Source: Arthrobacter sp. SX1312
GTDB taxonomy: Bacteria > Actinomycetota > Actinomycetes > Actinomycetales > Micrococcaceae
NCBI RefSeq assembly: GCF_002929295.1
Contig: NZ_PJIM01000004.1
Location: 1 to 64,000, forward strand
Length of the DNA: 64,000 nt
Reading direction: 5' to 3'
The notes under the pieces are model-generated. The model had not been told where the DNA came from. It searched no databases and saw only the letters and a program-made list of their open reading frames with translations. How positions within the stretch are numbered: the first letter of the stretch is position 1; every line of letters starts with the position of its first letter. Both the position numbers and the translations under genes were made by a program. Below are positions 54,955 to 63,677 of the stretch, piece after piece.

Positions 54955-55559
54955 CTGTGACCCCGCAGCGCAATCCCTTCGTCAACGAGCCGGAGGTAAA
55001 GCCGCAGGAAGACCCGATCGACGACGACCCGATTCTCGGGCAGCGCGAATCGCTGAGGGGACCCCGGAACATTCAGCAGACCCTCGCCGCGGAGCCTGTC
55101 GAGGAAGCCGAACCCGCGGCCCCCGTAGCGGTGACCAGCGCGACCCTGTGGCTGGTTGGTGCCTCAGGCGGCGTTGGCACCAGCACCCTCGCGGGCCTGT
55201 GCTCCGAGAACATCGTCGACGAATCCGAGCGGCGTCCGACCTACGCCGGCCGGGCCCTGCTGGTGTGTTCCACCAGTGCGTCCTCGCTCGAGGCCGCGCA
55301 GCAGCTGGCGCGTAAGTCCGCATCCGGGCAGGTGCCCTATGAGCTGGTCGGCCTGGTGATCGTCCATGACAGGCCCAAGAACCGGCTGACGAAGCCGACC
55401 CTGAACTTCGCGCGCGGGGTTGCGCGGATGTTCCCGGTCGCCATGACGGCACCGTATGAACCCTCGTGGCGCGAGGTTGGCGTCACCCCACAAGCTTCCG
55501 GGACACGGCTGAAGAGCGTGCTCCGGAAAATCGAAAAGATCGCCCGCTCCGGGCACTGA
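54951..55559 (+). CDS. DUF6668-like P-loop protein lacking the Walker lysines
   Basis: 202 residues. Disordered acidic N terminus, then a P-loop-like GASGGVGTSTLAGL at residues 70-83 with Thr in place of the ATP-binding Lys, and VCSTSASSLEAAQQLA further on. It looks like a degenerate ParA-fold, probably unable to hydrolyse ATP and acting as partner of the preceding protein. 4-base overlap with that gene. DUF6668 assignment is tentative. Confidence 0.7.
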   Translation: MTVTPQRNPFVNEPEVKPQEDPIDDDPILGQRESLRGPRNIQQTLAAEPVEEAEPAAPVAVTSATLWLVGASGGVGTSTLAGLCSENIVDESERRPTYAGRALLVCSTSASSLEAAQQLARKSASGQVPYELVGLVIVHDRPKNRLTKPTLNFARGVARMFPVAMTAPYEPSWREVGVTPQASGTRLKSVLRKIEKIARSGH

Positions 55560-55573
55560 GAAAGGGAACTCCC

Positions 55574-55879
55574 ATGTTCGGAAACACTCTGGCAGCACAC
55601 ACCCTGACCACCATCAACGCACTCACCCCAGCCCGTGAAGGATCGCTCTCGGCCCAGACCTTCACCCCGACGCAGCCTCCCGGCACGGAGAGCCTGACAC
55701 AGGTCATCGGTTGGATCCTATGGGGTGCGGGACTTGTCTTGTTCGTGTTCTTCATCTTCGGCCTCGTCTCCGCCGGCAGGAACCGACGGCAGGGCAACGA
55801 GATCGAGGCACCCATCTGGCCCATGGTCGCCGCCTGCCTGCTGGGCGCTTCGGGGGCCGTGTGGACTGCAATCACCTGA
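55574..55879 (+). CDS. Small two-helix membrane protein (pilin/VirB2-like candidate)
   Basis: 101 residues from the ATG at 55574 (AAAGGGA upstream). Two membrane helices (VIGWILWGAGLVLFVFFIFGLV and APIWPMVAACLLGASGAVWTA) joined by a short basic loop (GRNRRQGN), preceded by a polar N-terminal segment. Size and topology match VirB2/TrbC-like subunits, but no sequence motif proves it. Confidence 0.7.
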   Translation: MFGNTLAAHTLTTINALTPAREGSLSAQTFTPTQPPGTESLTQVIGWILWGAGLVLFVFFIFGLVSAGRNRRQGNEIEAPIWPMVAACLLGASGAVWTAIT

Positions 55880-55919
55880 GCAACACCAGCTACCCACCTG
55901 ATCGAGAGAAGGACAGACG

Positions 55920-56741
55920 ATGAGCACACAGGACACCACCCCGGAACCGAAGGCCCGCCCAAAGTGGTTCGGCGCTGCCGTGATGCTGCTGGCCCTGGTG
56001 CTGGTCGGCCTCCTCGCATGGGGTCTGCGGGTATTCCTCTTCCTCAGCAATGACAAGCCGGCAGCAGAACCAACCACCGCTGCAACGCAGACAGCACCAT
56101 CGTCCGCCCCGGCGTCCGCGTCCGCGTCCGCGACAGCAGCACCCGTCGAGGACGCGGACGCCGCGTGGGGCTGCCAGGCGGACCTCAACAACGACGACGC
56201 ATCTGTAGCTGACAGCGCCCCCGCGATCGAGGAATGGGTGGCGGGCGGCTACAACGTCATCCCGTTCTCGGAGTTCGGCGGATGCCAGAAGCAGCCCTCC
56301 GGACTGAGGGTCGGATACGCGCACAACGAGCCAGGGGCGCTCATGGCAGCTGCAACGTACTCTGTGGCGCTGGACCCCTCCGTCAGTGAGGAAGCAGCTG
56401 AAAACGTCGAGGTTGCTATCGCAGAGGGGCCCAACCGCGATCGGTTGGCGGAGAAAGCAAAGCGAATCCGAGACGGTTTGGAGCAGGGAACTGATGGGTC
56501 CGCTTCATCGTCAGCGACGCTGATCGGTTACATGCGGGACTTCTACTCGGAGGACGCCGCCTCCTACCGACTGATCTACGAGCTGCCTTCCGCCAGCGGA
56601 GGGACGAGCAAAGTGTCCGTGCAGGCTGACGTGGTGTGGGAGGACGGCGACTGGAAGCTCGATCCGGCTTCAGGTACCGAGCTGATGACGTCTGATCAAT
56701 ACCAGGGCCAGCCCTACATCGAGTGGGGACCAAAGAGCTGA
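55920..56741 (+). CDS. Bitopic transfer protein (possible VirB8-like role)
   Basis: 273 residues. One membrane helix at about 18-40 (AAVMLLALVLVGLLAWGLRVFLFL), a Ser/Ala/Thr linker, and an extracellular globular domain with two Cys (WGCQAD, GGCQKQ) and an ending like NTF2/VirB8 folds (YRLIYELPSA ... VVWEDGDWKLD). Short N-terminal cytoplasmic part and position before the VirB6-like gene fit a VirB8-type assembly factor; inferred, not proven. Confidence 0.7.
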   Translation: MSTQDTTPEPKARPKWFGAAVMLLALVLVGLLAWGLRVFLFLSNDKPAAEPTTAATQTAPSSAPASASASATAAPVEDADAAWGCQADLNNDDASVADSAPAIEEWVAGGYNVIPFSEFGGCQKQPSGLRVGYAHNEPGALMAAATYSVALDPSVSEEAAENVEVAIAEGPNRDRLAEKAKRIRDGLEQGTDGSASSSATLIGYMRDFYSEDAASYRLIYELPSASGGTSKVSVQADVVWEDGDWKLDPASGTELMTSDQYQGQPYIEWGPKS

Positions 56742-58513
56742 TGGAAACGATCAAGGATCTTGCCGGCGTCGTCGCGGGTAGTGCGATTGAGAAGCTGATC
56801 CAGTTCCTTGCGGGCTGGGTGGTGCAGGTGTTGACGGAAATGATCAATTTCGTCGGTACGTGGTGGTTGAAGATCGGCGCACCGGATATGGGCGCAGGGT
56901 CCGCGACTGACCGTATCCAGCAGTCGACGCTGATTTTCGTTGGTATGGCCGGGGTGATCGGGACAGCGTTCGCGCTCATCAAGCTCGCCCGTGACCAGGA
57001 CCGCGCCTCGACCGAAAACCTGGTCATGGGCATGGTCCGCACCATCCTGACGACCGCTGTGGCGGTGCCGATGGTAGGCCTGCTGTTCGGCGTGACCGAC
57101 GTCGTCGCGCCGTGGCTAGTGAGGACCATCTCGGGGTCCGCGCAGGAAGACGGGCTTGGAACCGCGATGGGCTTGGAAGCTCTGACGGGAACCATGATGA
57201 CCATGCAGCTCGCCGGGATCATCCTGTTCGTCGCGCCACTGGCCCTGCTGGGCGCGATCATCAACGCGGTCATCGTCATCTTCTCCTACGGTGCGGCGAT
57301 CGCACTGTGCGGGATCCTACCGATCTTCGCTGCCGCATCGCAGACCGAGCGGGGCCGGAAGTCCTTCGATAAGGCTGTGGGCTGGTTGGCGGCCGTCGTC
57401 CTCTTCAAACCCGCCGCAGCAATCCTGTATGGGGCAGGACTGGCTCTCCTGAAAGGCATCAACGGCACCGCGGACAACGAGCTCGGGAACACCACGATCG
57501 GCCTGATCACCGGCCTCGTGATCATCTGCAGCGCTTGCGTTGCGATGCCGGCCCTCGCTAAGGTCCTGGTCCCGGCCGTCAGTGCAGGACCGCAGGGCAT
57601 GGGAGCCTCCGGCCTGGCGATGGTCGGCGGCGCCGTCGCACTCGGAGCGATCACCGGCGGCGTTGGTGCGGCCGCTGGCGCAGCAGCTGCCGGTGGTGGC
57701 GGAAGCACCGCAGCAATCACTGGTGGCGGGGTCGCGGCGACGGCCAGGGAAGCGGCCGCAACGGGTGGAGGCGCTGCAGCAACGGGCGCGGCCACTGCGG
57801 CCGAAACTTCTGCAACCGCCGGTACAGGGGCAGCAGAGGCAGTTGGAGGATCTAGCAGCAGTGCCATCCCAGCAGGTGGAGGCGGAAGCGGCGCAGCCGG
57901 CGCGGCGACGCCTGGTGGTGCAGGGAGCACCGGCGGCGGAACCGGTGGAACCGGACCAGCCGGGGCAGAGCAGAGGCCAGAACAGCCACCCACGCCGGCA
58001 TGGGACGCAGGTGGCGGGGCATCCGGAGGAACAGGTGGGGGCCCCAACGAGGGTTCTGGTGGTCCTTCGGGCGCAGAGCAACGCCCGGAACGATCCGGGG
58101 CAGAGACGTCACCGGTCATTGATGCCGGTGCTGGTGCAGGCGATTCTGGCAGCGGCGCCGGTGGCGCTGGCGTAAACAGCGGGTCCGGTTCAAACGGACC
58201 AACGGGCGCACAGCCTCAGGCGGAGCGGACCGGTGCACCTACAGAATCGCCGATGGAAGCACCATCCGGCACCGGTAACGGAGGCTCGTCAGCTGGAGGA
58301 CCAAGCGGGGCAGAGCCCGCAGCATCAGGTGACAAGCCCCCAACGGAAGCTCCTGGGGCCGCACCCGCGACCTCTCCGACAGCTGAGGGTTTCCGAGCTG
58401 GCGCGCCGTCCGGGGCGGACAAGTCGGCCCAGAACCAGCAACGCATCGAGTACGCGCTACGGGAAGCAGCAGGGGACATGGAACGCGCAGTAGAAAGTGG
58501 CGATGACAGTTGA
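56741..58513 (+). CDS. VirB6/TrbL-like channel protein with long Gly/Ala-rich tail
   Basis: 590 residues. The first about 310 residues have at least six membrane segments (AGVIGTAFALIKLA, TILTTAVAVPMVGLLFG, IILFVAPLALLGAIINAVIVIF, IALCGILPIFAA). The remaining about 280 residues are Gly/Ala/Ser/Pro-rich with repeated SGAEQRPE / AGAEQRPE motifs and are probably unstructured. This matches TrbL/VirB6 proteins of Gram-positive systems. It begins within the preceding stop (TGATG). Confidence 0.82.
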   Translation: METIKDLAGVVAGSAIEKLIQFLAGWVVQVLTEMINFVGTWWLKIGAPDMGAGSATDRIQQSTLIFVGMAGVIGTAFALIKLARDQDRASTENLVMGMVRTILTTAVAVPMVGLLFGVTDVVAPWLVRTISGSAQEDGLGTAMGLEALTGTMMTMQLAGIILFVAPLALLGAIINAVIVIFSYGAAIALCGILPIFAAASQTERGRKSFDKAVGWLAAVVLFKPAAAILYGAGLALLKGINGTADNELGNTTIGLITGLVIICSACVAMPALAKVLVPAVSAGPQGMGASGLAMVGGAVALGAITGGVGAAAGAAAAGGGGSTAAITGGGVAATAREAAATGGGAAATGAATAAETSATAGTGAAEAVGGSSSSAIPAGGGGSGAAGAATPGGAGSTGGGTGGTGPAGAEQRPEQPPTPAWDAGGGASGGTGGGPNEGSGGPSGAEQRPERSGAETSPVIDAGAGAGDSGSGAGGAGVNSGSGSNGPTGAQPQAERTGAPTESPMEAPSGTGNGGSSAGGPSGAEPAASGDKPPTEAPGAAPATSPTAEGFRAGAPSGADKSAQNQQRIEYALREAAGDMERAVESGDDS

Positions 58514-60042
58514 GCACTGAACAGACAATCGTCCGGCAGTACGGCAACATCGCAGAAGACCGCACGGCGGGTCTGATGGGGTTCTCGATGGCCTCGACCG
58601 TCGTCCTGGGCGCGGGCGCAATCGGGGTGTTCATCGCGATCATGGCCTCGCAGATTTGGGTGGCCGTCGGCATCGCCCTGATTGCGTTCATCGCCGCCAC
58701 CATCCTCGGCTCGAAGGACCGTCACGGTCGGTCCAAACCTGAGCGGTGGCTGGCCCGCAGCATGCACGCCAAGGCCAAAAAAGCCGGGAAGACCGTCTAC
58801 AAGTCCGGGCCGGTCTCGCAGATCCCGGACGGTTCGTTCCGTGCTCCCGGCCTGTTGGCCGCGACCGAGCTGATCGACTTTCAGGACCTGTTCGGCAACG
58901 AGGGTGTCATGCTGTGGCACCCGAAACTAAGGACAGGAACCGTCTTCTTCTCCACCAACTCCGCCGGCCTGGGCCTACTGGATCAGGACCGCGTGAATCG
59001 GCTCGTCGGCTCGTGGGCCGCGTTCCAGCGCGACGCCGGTTCCAACGCACGGGTCGAGCAGATTTCCGTGACGACGCAGTCCACGACCGATCCGGGTGAA
59101 CGCCTGCCGGACGCTATCGCGGTGGCACGGCAGCAGGCCGGATCCCACGAGGTACCCGCCTTCGCTCGTCAGGTGATGGATGACGTGGTGAACAACCTCA
59201 ACCTCGACGTGCCCAAGCTCGAGCAGTGGGTGGCGCTAACGTTCAGCGGCAAGGCCAACGACGGCGACAGGGCACCGGAACGCTCCGCTGAGGAGCTGGT
59301 GGCCGATGTGAAGTCACTCCTGCAGGGATTCAAGGAAGAACTCGAAGACGTCGGCGCCGGCAGCGTGTCCCTCATGCGGGCCGCTGACCTCACCGACCAG
59401 ACCTATGTCGCGTTCAACCCGCACGCCGCGGCCGCCGTCGAACGCGCCCGCCTCTCCGGCGACGGAACCGGCCTGGGCTGGCACGAAGTCGGCCCCTCCG
59501 CCGCCCGGACCATCGGATACCCGGGCCGGTACGACCACGCCGGGGTGACGAGCAAGTCGTGGCAGATGTTCCGGCCGCCGGCCGGGACGTTCCGCGAGAA
59601 CGCCCTGGTGGCCCTGCTGGGCCCCGATGCGAGCATGCTGCAGAAGCGTGTCACCGTGTTCTACCGTCCTCAGCCGCCGGAGAAGTCCGCGCAGCAGGTC
59701 GCGCAGGCGCTCACCAATGCGCAGTTCGCCACGAACCAGAAGGGTCGCCGTCCGACCAGCTCGCAGATCATCGCCCTCGAGAAGGCACGTAAGGCCGAGC
59801 GGGAGCAAGCAGAAGGGGCCGCGCTGGTGCGCTTCGCCATCGGTGTCACCGCAACGGTCGAGAGCCCGGAGCAGCTGCAGGCGGTGGAAGCGAAGATCAT
59901 GCGCAATGCGGCGACCGGCATCCAGATCCGCATGCGGTCCTGCGACTACAACGACGACGCCGCGTTCTCCTTCAACCTTGGGCTCGGCCTCGTGCCAGAG
60001 CACCTGGCCACCATTTCCTCCGACGTCAGGAAGGCCCTCTGA
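58510..60042 (+). CDS. SCO6880-family transfer protein
   Basis: 510 residues from a TTG at 58510 overlapping the previous stop. Two membrane helices near the N terminus (about 24-46 and 49-67), then a long cytoplasmic domain (TTQSTTDPGERLPDAIAVARQ, TGLGWHEVGPSAARTIGYPGRYDHAGVTSKSWQMFRPPAGTF) without P-loop. This fits the SCO6880 family of actinobacterial conjugative elements. The two-helix start is like VirB3/PrgI, and the rest may equal the N-terminal domain of VirB4, whose ATPase domain is encoded next. Confidence 0.82.
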   Translation: MSTEQTIVRQYGNIAEDRTAGLMGFSMASTVVLGAGAIGVFIAIMASQIWVAVGIALIAFIAATILGSKDRHGRSKPERWLARSMHAKAKKAGKTVYKSGPVSQIPDGSFRAPGLLAATELIDFQDLFGNEGVMLWHPKLRTGTVFFSTNSAGLGLLDQDRVNRLVGSWAAFQRDAGSNARVEQISVTTQSTTDPGERLPDAIAVARQQAGSHEVPAFARQVMDDVVNNLNLDVPKLEQWVALTFSGKANDGDRAPERSAEELVADVKSLLQGFKEELEDVGAGSVSLMRAADLTDQTYVAFNPHAAAAVERARLSGDGTGLGWHEVGPSAARTIGYPGRYDHAGVTSKSWQMFRPPAGTFRENALVALLGPDASMLQKRVTVFYRPQPPEKSAQQVAQALTNAQFATNQKGRRPTSSQIIALEKARKAEREQAEGAALVRFAIGVTATVESPEQLQAVEAKIMRNAATGIQIRMRSCDYNDDAAFSFNLGLGLVPEHLATISSDVRKAL

Positions 60043-61583
60043 TGTCCGCCTTTGATCAACTCATCGACAAGGTCATGAACCGGTTCCTGGGCCGCTCCGA
60101 AGCGGCAGCCGCAGTTACCGCCGCATCGTTTCCGCAGCTCACGGAGAAGGGCATGCGGGTCCGCGAGGGCGGCATGGTGACGTGGGTGGAACCGCCACCG
60201 GAGTTCACAGCCACGTCGAACCAGACCGCCGGCCTGTGGCCATTCTGCGTCGGCACCTCCTCGCCGCTGGTCGGTGCGGTCCTGGGCCGGAACCTGCTCA
60301 ACAGCTCTGTGGTGTGCGGGGATCCGATCAGCTTGTTCCTGCACGGCATCATTTCCTCGCCGTCCGGGTTCATCCTGGGCTTGAACGGGCGGGGGAAGTC
60401 CTCGGTCGCCGTCCGCATGGCGTTGGCGCTGATCGATCAGGGGTTCCTGATCCTCGTGGCGGGGGACCTCAAACCGGACTTCGCCGGCGTGGTGCTGGAG
60501 ACCGATGGGCAGGTCGTGCAGGTCGCCCCCGGTGTCGGGGCGATCAACCCACTCGATGCCGGTCCGCTGTGGCGGGAGCTCGAACGGCTTCCGGCCCCGA
60601 TGCAGCGCCAGATGCGCGCCGAGATCCATAGTCGGCGCCTGATGACCCTGACCGGGCTCATCGAACTGGTGTTCAAGGAACCGCTGGATGCGAAGAAGCA
60701 GGAGCAGACGGTGCTGTCCATGGCGATCGCCATGGCCGCCGAAAAGGCAGAAGGCGAGGACCGGCAGCCGCTGGTCGGCGACGTCGTCGCCGCCATCAAG
60801 TCCGCGCCACCGCAGATCCGGTCGGCGCTGCTCATCGAGGAGTCCACGGAGTACCTGCCGCAGGTCAAGAATCTCCTGGCGGGTCTGAACGCCCTCGGCG
60901 AGCATGGACCGTTCGGGGACGTGTTCTGCCAGCAGACCACGAAGGAAATGAAGATCGACACGTCCGTGGACTTCGACATTTCCCTGATCGACGAGTCCCA
61001 GCTGACGCTCCGCGCCGCGGTGCAGACGGTGTGCTGGTCCTACGGGCAGGCCGGCACCTCGGCCGCAAAAACCCTCGCCGATGCCGGGCTCATGGAGGAA
61101 CGCCACCACCTGATGATCATGGACGAGCTGTGGCAGTCCCTGCGCGCCAGTGAGCTGCTGGTGCACCAGATCGACTCCATCACCCGACTGAACCGGACCA
61201 AGGGCCTGGGCCAGCTGATGATCACGCACTCGATGAAGGACCTGCAGCTGTCCACGGACGAGCTGACGAAGATCGCCACCGGCTTCGTGGAACGCTCATC
61301 CGTGAAGATCCTCGGTGGGCTGGCGCAGAACGAAATGGACCTGCTGGAAACGGTCTTCCCCGTCTCCGAACGCGAGAAGGCGATGCTGGTCGGCTGGTCG
61401 GCCGAAGGGTCGATGAACCCCAACACCAATCAGGTATCGCCTCCTCCGGGGCGTGGCCGGTTCATGCTGAAAACCGGGTCCGAACCCGGTGTGCCGTTCC
61501 GGGTGAACCTCACCGCCGGCGAACTCGCAGCCCACAACACCAACCAGGCGTGGGCAGCCGCCCAAGCGAAAGTAACCCGATGA
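60042..61583 (+). CDS. VirB4-like transfer ATPase (ATPase domain only)
   Basis: 513 residues. Walker A GLNGRGKSS at about 113-121, Walker B LMIMDELWQ, and the downstream ITRLNRTKGLGQLMITHSMKDL motif typical of VirB4/TraC ATPases. Shorter than a usual VirB4 (about 800) because the N-terminal domain is lacking. It powers assembly or transport by the type IV channel in the inner face of the membrane. Its ATG overlaps the SCO6880 stop (TGATG). Confidence 0.88.
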   Translation: MSAFDQLIDKVMNRFLGRSEAAAAVTAASFPQLTEKGMRVREGGMVTWVEPPPEFTATSNQTAGLWPFCVGTSSPLVGAVLGRNLLNSSVVCGDPISLFLHGIISSPSGFILGLNGRGKSSVAVRMALALIDQGFLILVAGDLKPDFAGVVLETDGQVVQVAPGVGAINPLDAGPLWRELERLPAPMQRQMRAEIHSRRLMTLTGLIELVFKEPLDAKKQEQTVLSMAIAMAAEKAEGEDRQPLVGDVVAAIKSAPPQIRSALLIEESTEYLPQVKNLLAGLNALGEHGPFGDVFCQQTTKEMKIDTSVDFDISLIDESQLTLRAAVQTVCWSYGQAGTSAAKTLADAGLMEERHHLMIMDELWQSLRASELLVHQIDSITRLNRTKGLGQLMITHSMKDLQLSTDELTKIATGFVERSSVKILGGLAQNEMDLLETVFPVSEREKAMLVGWSAEGSMNPNTNQVSPPPGRGRFMLKTGSEPGVPFRVNLTAGELAAHNTNQAWAAAQAKVTR

Positions 61584-61593
61584 CGGTGAACCG

Positions 61594-63282
61594 ATGAAGA
61601 CCGAGGAGAACGGCCCAGTCATTGCGTTCTCGTTTCTGGTCCTGGTCGCATTCGTCGCGGTCGCCCTGATTCATCTCGGGGATGCCTTCACGCCGGTTCC
61701 CACCGACCTGTCATGGAACCCGATCACATTGGCGATTGGTCTTGCCACGGGGGATCCGTGGCCGGCGGCCGCGAGCTGGTTGCTCGGCGCCGAAGCGGTC
61801 GTGGTCATCGCGGTCTTTGCCTGGTGGAGCACCCGCCCGGTCTCGAGGACCGCCGAGGCGTCCCGACGGATGAGCCCGGGCGGCAGGATGCGCCCGGCGA
61901 TGCTCGAGGCCCGCCTCACCGAAGCCGCCCGCCTCCACCCGACCGCGGAAGGTATCGGCCCGGGCCTGACGATCGGGTACGCCGGCGACGCCGGCACCAA
62001 GGCTGTCATCCAGGGCTGGCGAGAGTGCTCGACCCACGTGTGGGGGACCGGGCGCGGCAAGACCACCACCCAGGTCGTCCGGCACGCGCTAGAGGCTCCC
62101 GGTGCGTACATCATGACCAGCAACAAGGTCGACGGCGTCGCCGAAGTCCTCGCCGCCCGCTCCGACACCGGAACGGTCTGGCTGTTCGACCCACAGCGGA
62201 TCGGGCGTGACAGCGTTTGGCCGGCCATGATCTTCAACCCCCTCACGATCGTCACCGACACCGTCAGCGCCGGCGAGGTCGCCTCGATCTTCGAGACCTC
62301 GTCCGCACCGAATGCCGGTCAGGGCAATGGGGATGCCCAGTTCGACTCGCAGGGACGCGACTTCCTTGCTTGGTGCCTCCTCGCGGCCGCTAAGAACAAC
62401 GGGACGATGCGGGACGTCCTGCGGTGGGTCTCCTCGGCCGACTTCATGGAGCCCGCCGAGCTCCTCGAAGCCGCCGGACACGTGGGCCCCGCGTCGGCGT
62501 TGAAGGGCATGAACGCCCAGCCCGAGGACACCCGCGGATCCGTGGCAGCCAGTGCGCAACGCATGGCCTCCGCCCTCGTCCACGACGAGCTCGTGGCATG
62601 GTCGACACCCACCCCCGGCGTGCCGGTCTTCGACCCGGCCCGGTTCGTGACCAGCAGGGACACCCTGATACTGCTGTCGCAGGACGCGGCCGGCTCCGGC
62701 ACCGCCTTCGTATCCACGCTGGTCTACGCGGTGTTCATCGCCGCCCAGCATGCTGCTCGGCGAGCTGGTGGTCGTCTGCCGGTGCCCCTGGTCGCGGATC
62801 TGGATGAGGTCGGGAACGTGGTGAAGCTCAAGCAACTGCCCGAGTGGTATTCGTTCTTCGGGTCCATGGGCATCGTCGTCAGCGCGTACTTCCAGACCCG
62901 TGGGCAGGGCATGGCCATGCTCGAGCGCACCGGGTGGGACACCCTCTGGTCAGCGGCCGCAATCAAGGTCTACGGCGGCGGATCCGACGACACCGCGTTC
63001 CTCGAAACCCTGTCCAAGACCATCGGACAGTACGACGCGAAAGTCCGCACCTCTTCCACCTCGAGGAACGGATCCTCCCGGTCCGTGCAAACCCAGCGGC
63101 GGGACATCATGTCCGTCGCCCAGCTCTCCGAACTCCCGGCCAACAGGGCATGGGTGAAGACTTCCACCGGAGGCGGAACCATCGTCCGCACCGTGCCCTG
63201 GTTCCGCGACAAGGCCATCAACGCCCGCATCGGCCCCACGGTCGAACGCATCAAGTTTTCTAACGCAGGTAACCTCTCATGA
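61594..63282 (+). CDS. VirD4/TraG-type coupling protein
   Basis: 562 residues. Two N-terminal membrane helices (VIAFSFLVLVAFVAVALIHL, LLGAEAVVVIAVFAWW), Walker A WGTGRGKTTTQV from residue 150, Walker B region VPLVADLDEVGNVVKL, and the TraG/TraD-like TLWSAAAIKVYGGGSDDTAFLETLS. Coupling proteins bring the relaxase-DNA complex to the channel and pump DNA. Follows the VirB4-like gene by 10 bp. Confidence 0.92.
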   Translation: MKTEENGPVIAFSFLVLVAFVAVALIHLGDAFTPVPTDLSWNPITLAIGLATGDPWPAAASWLLGAEAVVVIAVFAWWSTRPVSRTAEASRRMSPGGRMRPAMLEARLTEAARLHPTAEGIGPGLTIGYAGDAGTKAVIQGWRECSTHVWGTGRGKTTTQVVRHALEAPGAYIMTSNKVDGVAEVLAARSDTGTVWLFDPQRIGRDSVWPAMIFNPLTIVTDTVSAGEVASIFETSSAPNAGQGNGDAQFDSQGRDFLAWCLLAAAKNNGTMRDVLRWVSSADFMEPAELLEAAGHVGPASALKGMNAQPEDTRGSVAASAQRMASALVHDELVAWSTPTPGVPVFDPARFVTSRDTLILLSQDAAGSGTAFVSTLVYAVFIAAQHAARRAGGRLPVPLVADLDEVGNVVKLKQLPEWYSFFGSMGIVVSAYFQTRGQGMAMLERTGWDTLWSAAAIKVYGGGSDDTAFLETLSKTIGQYDAKVRTSSTSRNGSSRSVQTQRRDIMSVAQLSELPANRAWVKTSTGGGTIVRTVPWFRDKAINARIGPTVERIKFSNAGNLS

Positions 63283-63677
63283 CGGACCCCTTGGACGATG
63301 CCGCAACTGCCACTGGACCTAACGGTCACGACGACGAGGCGGAAGACTTCGTCTTTACCCCTGAGGAGTTGGTGGACTGGGTGGAAGGTCTGGCCGCGAT
63401 GCTCGAATCAGTGGACCGATCCCAGAACCAGTACTGGTGCTCCCAGTGGTGGAACCACCCCGAAGCCGTCGACAGACTCCGGGGACTGTACGAGCAGTGG
63501 CTGGAAGCACAAGCCAGCGGTGGGATGTCGTCGTGGTGGATCGACCACTTCGACCGCCACGCAACTGTCCTTTTCTCCAAGCGAGGCCCGTTTGGAGAAT
63601 GCGGGACGACACACGTCGATAAGACTGCTCGACGGTTCCTTGCTGCTGAACAGCCCCCTATCGGCTGGTACTGGTAA
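63279..63677 (+). CDS. DUF4913-family protein
   Basis: 132 residues with the DUF4913 pattern: QYWCSQWWNHPEAVDRLRGLYEQWLEA, SSWWIDHFDRHATVLFSKRGPFGECG. Small protein found with actinobacterial transfer genes; function unknown. Overlaps the coupling-protein stop by 4 bases and is the last gene seen of the operon. Confidence 0.88.
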   Translation: MTDPLDDAATATGPNGHDDEAEDFVFTPEELVDWVEGLAAMLESVDRSQNQYWCSQWWNHPEAVDRLRGLYEQWLEAQASGGMSSWWIDHFDRHATVLFSKRGPFGECGTTHVDKTARRFLAAEQPPIGWYW

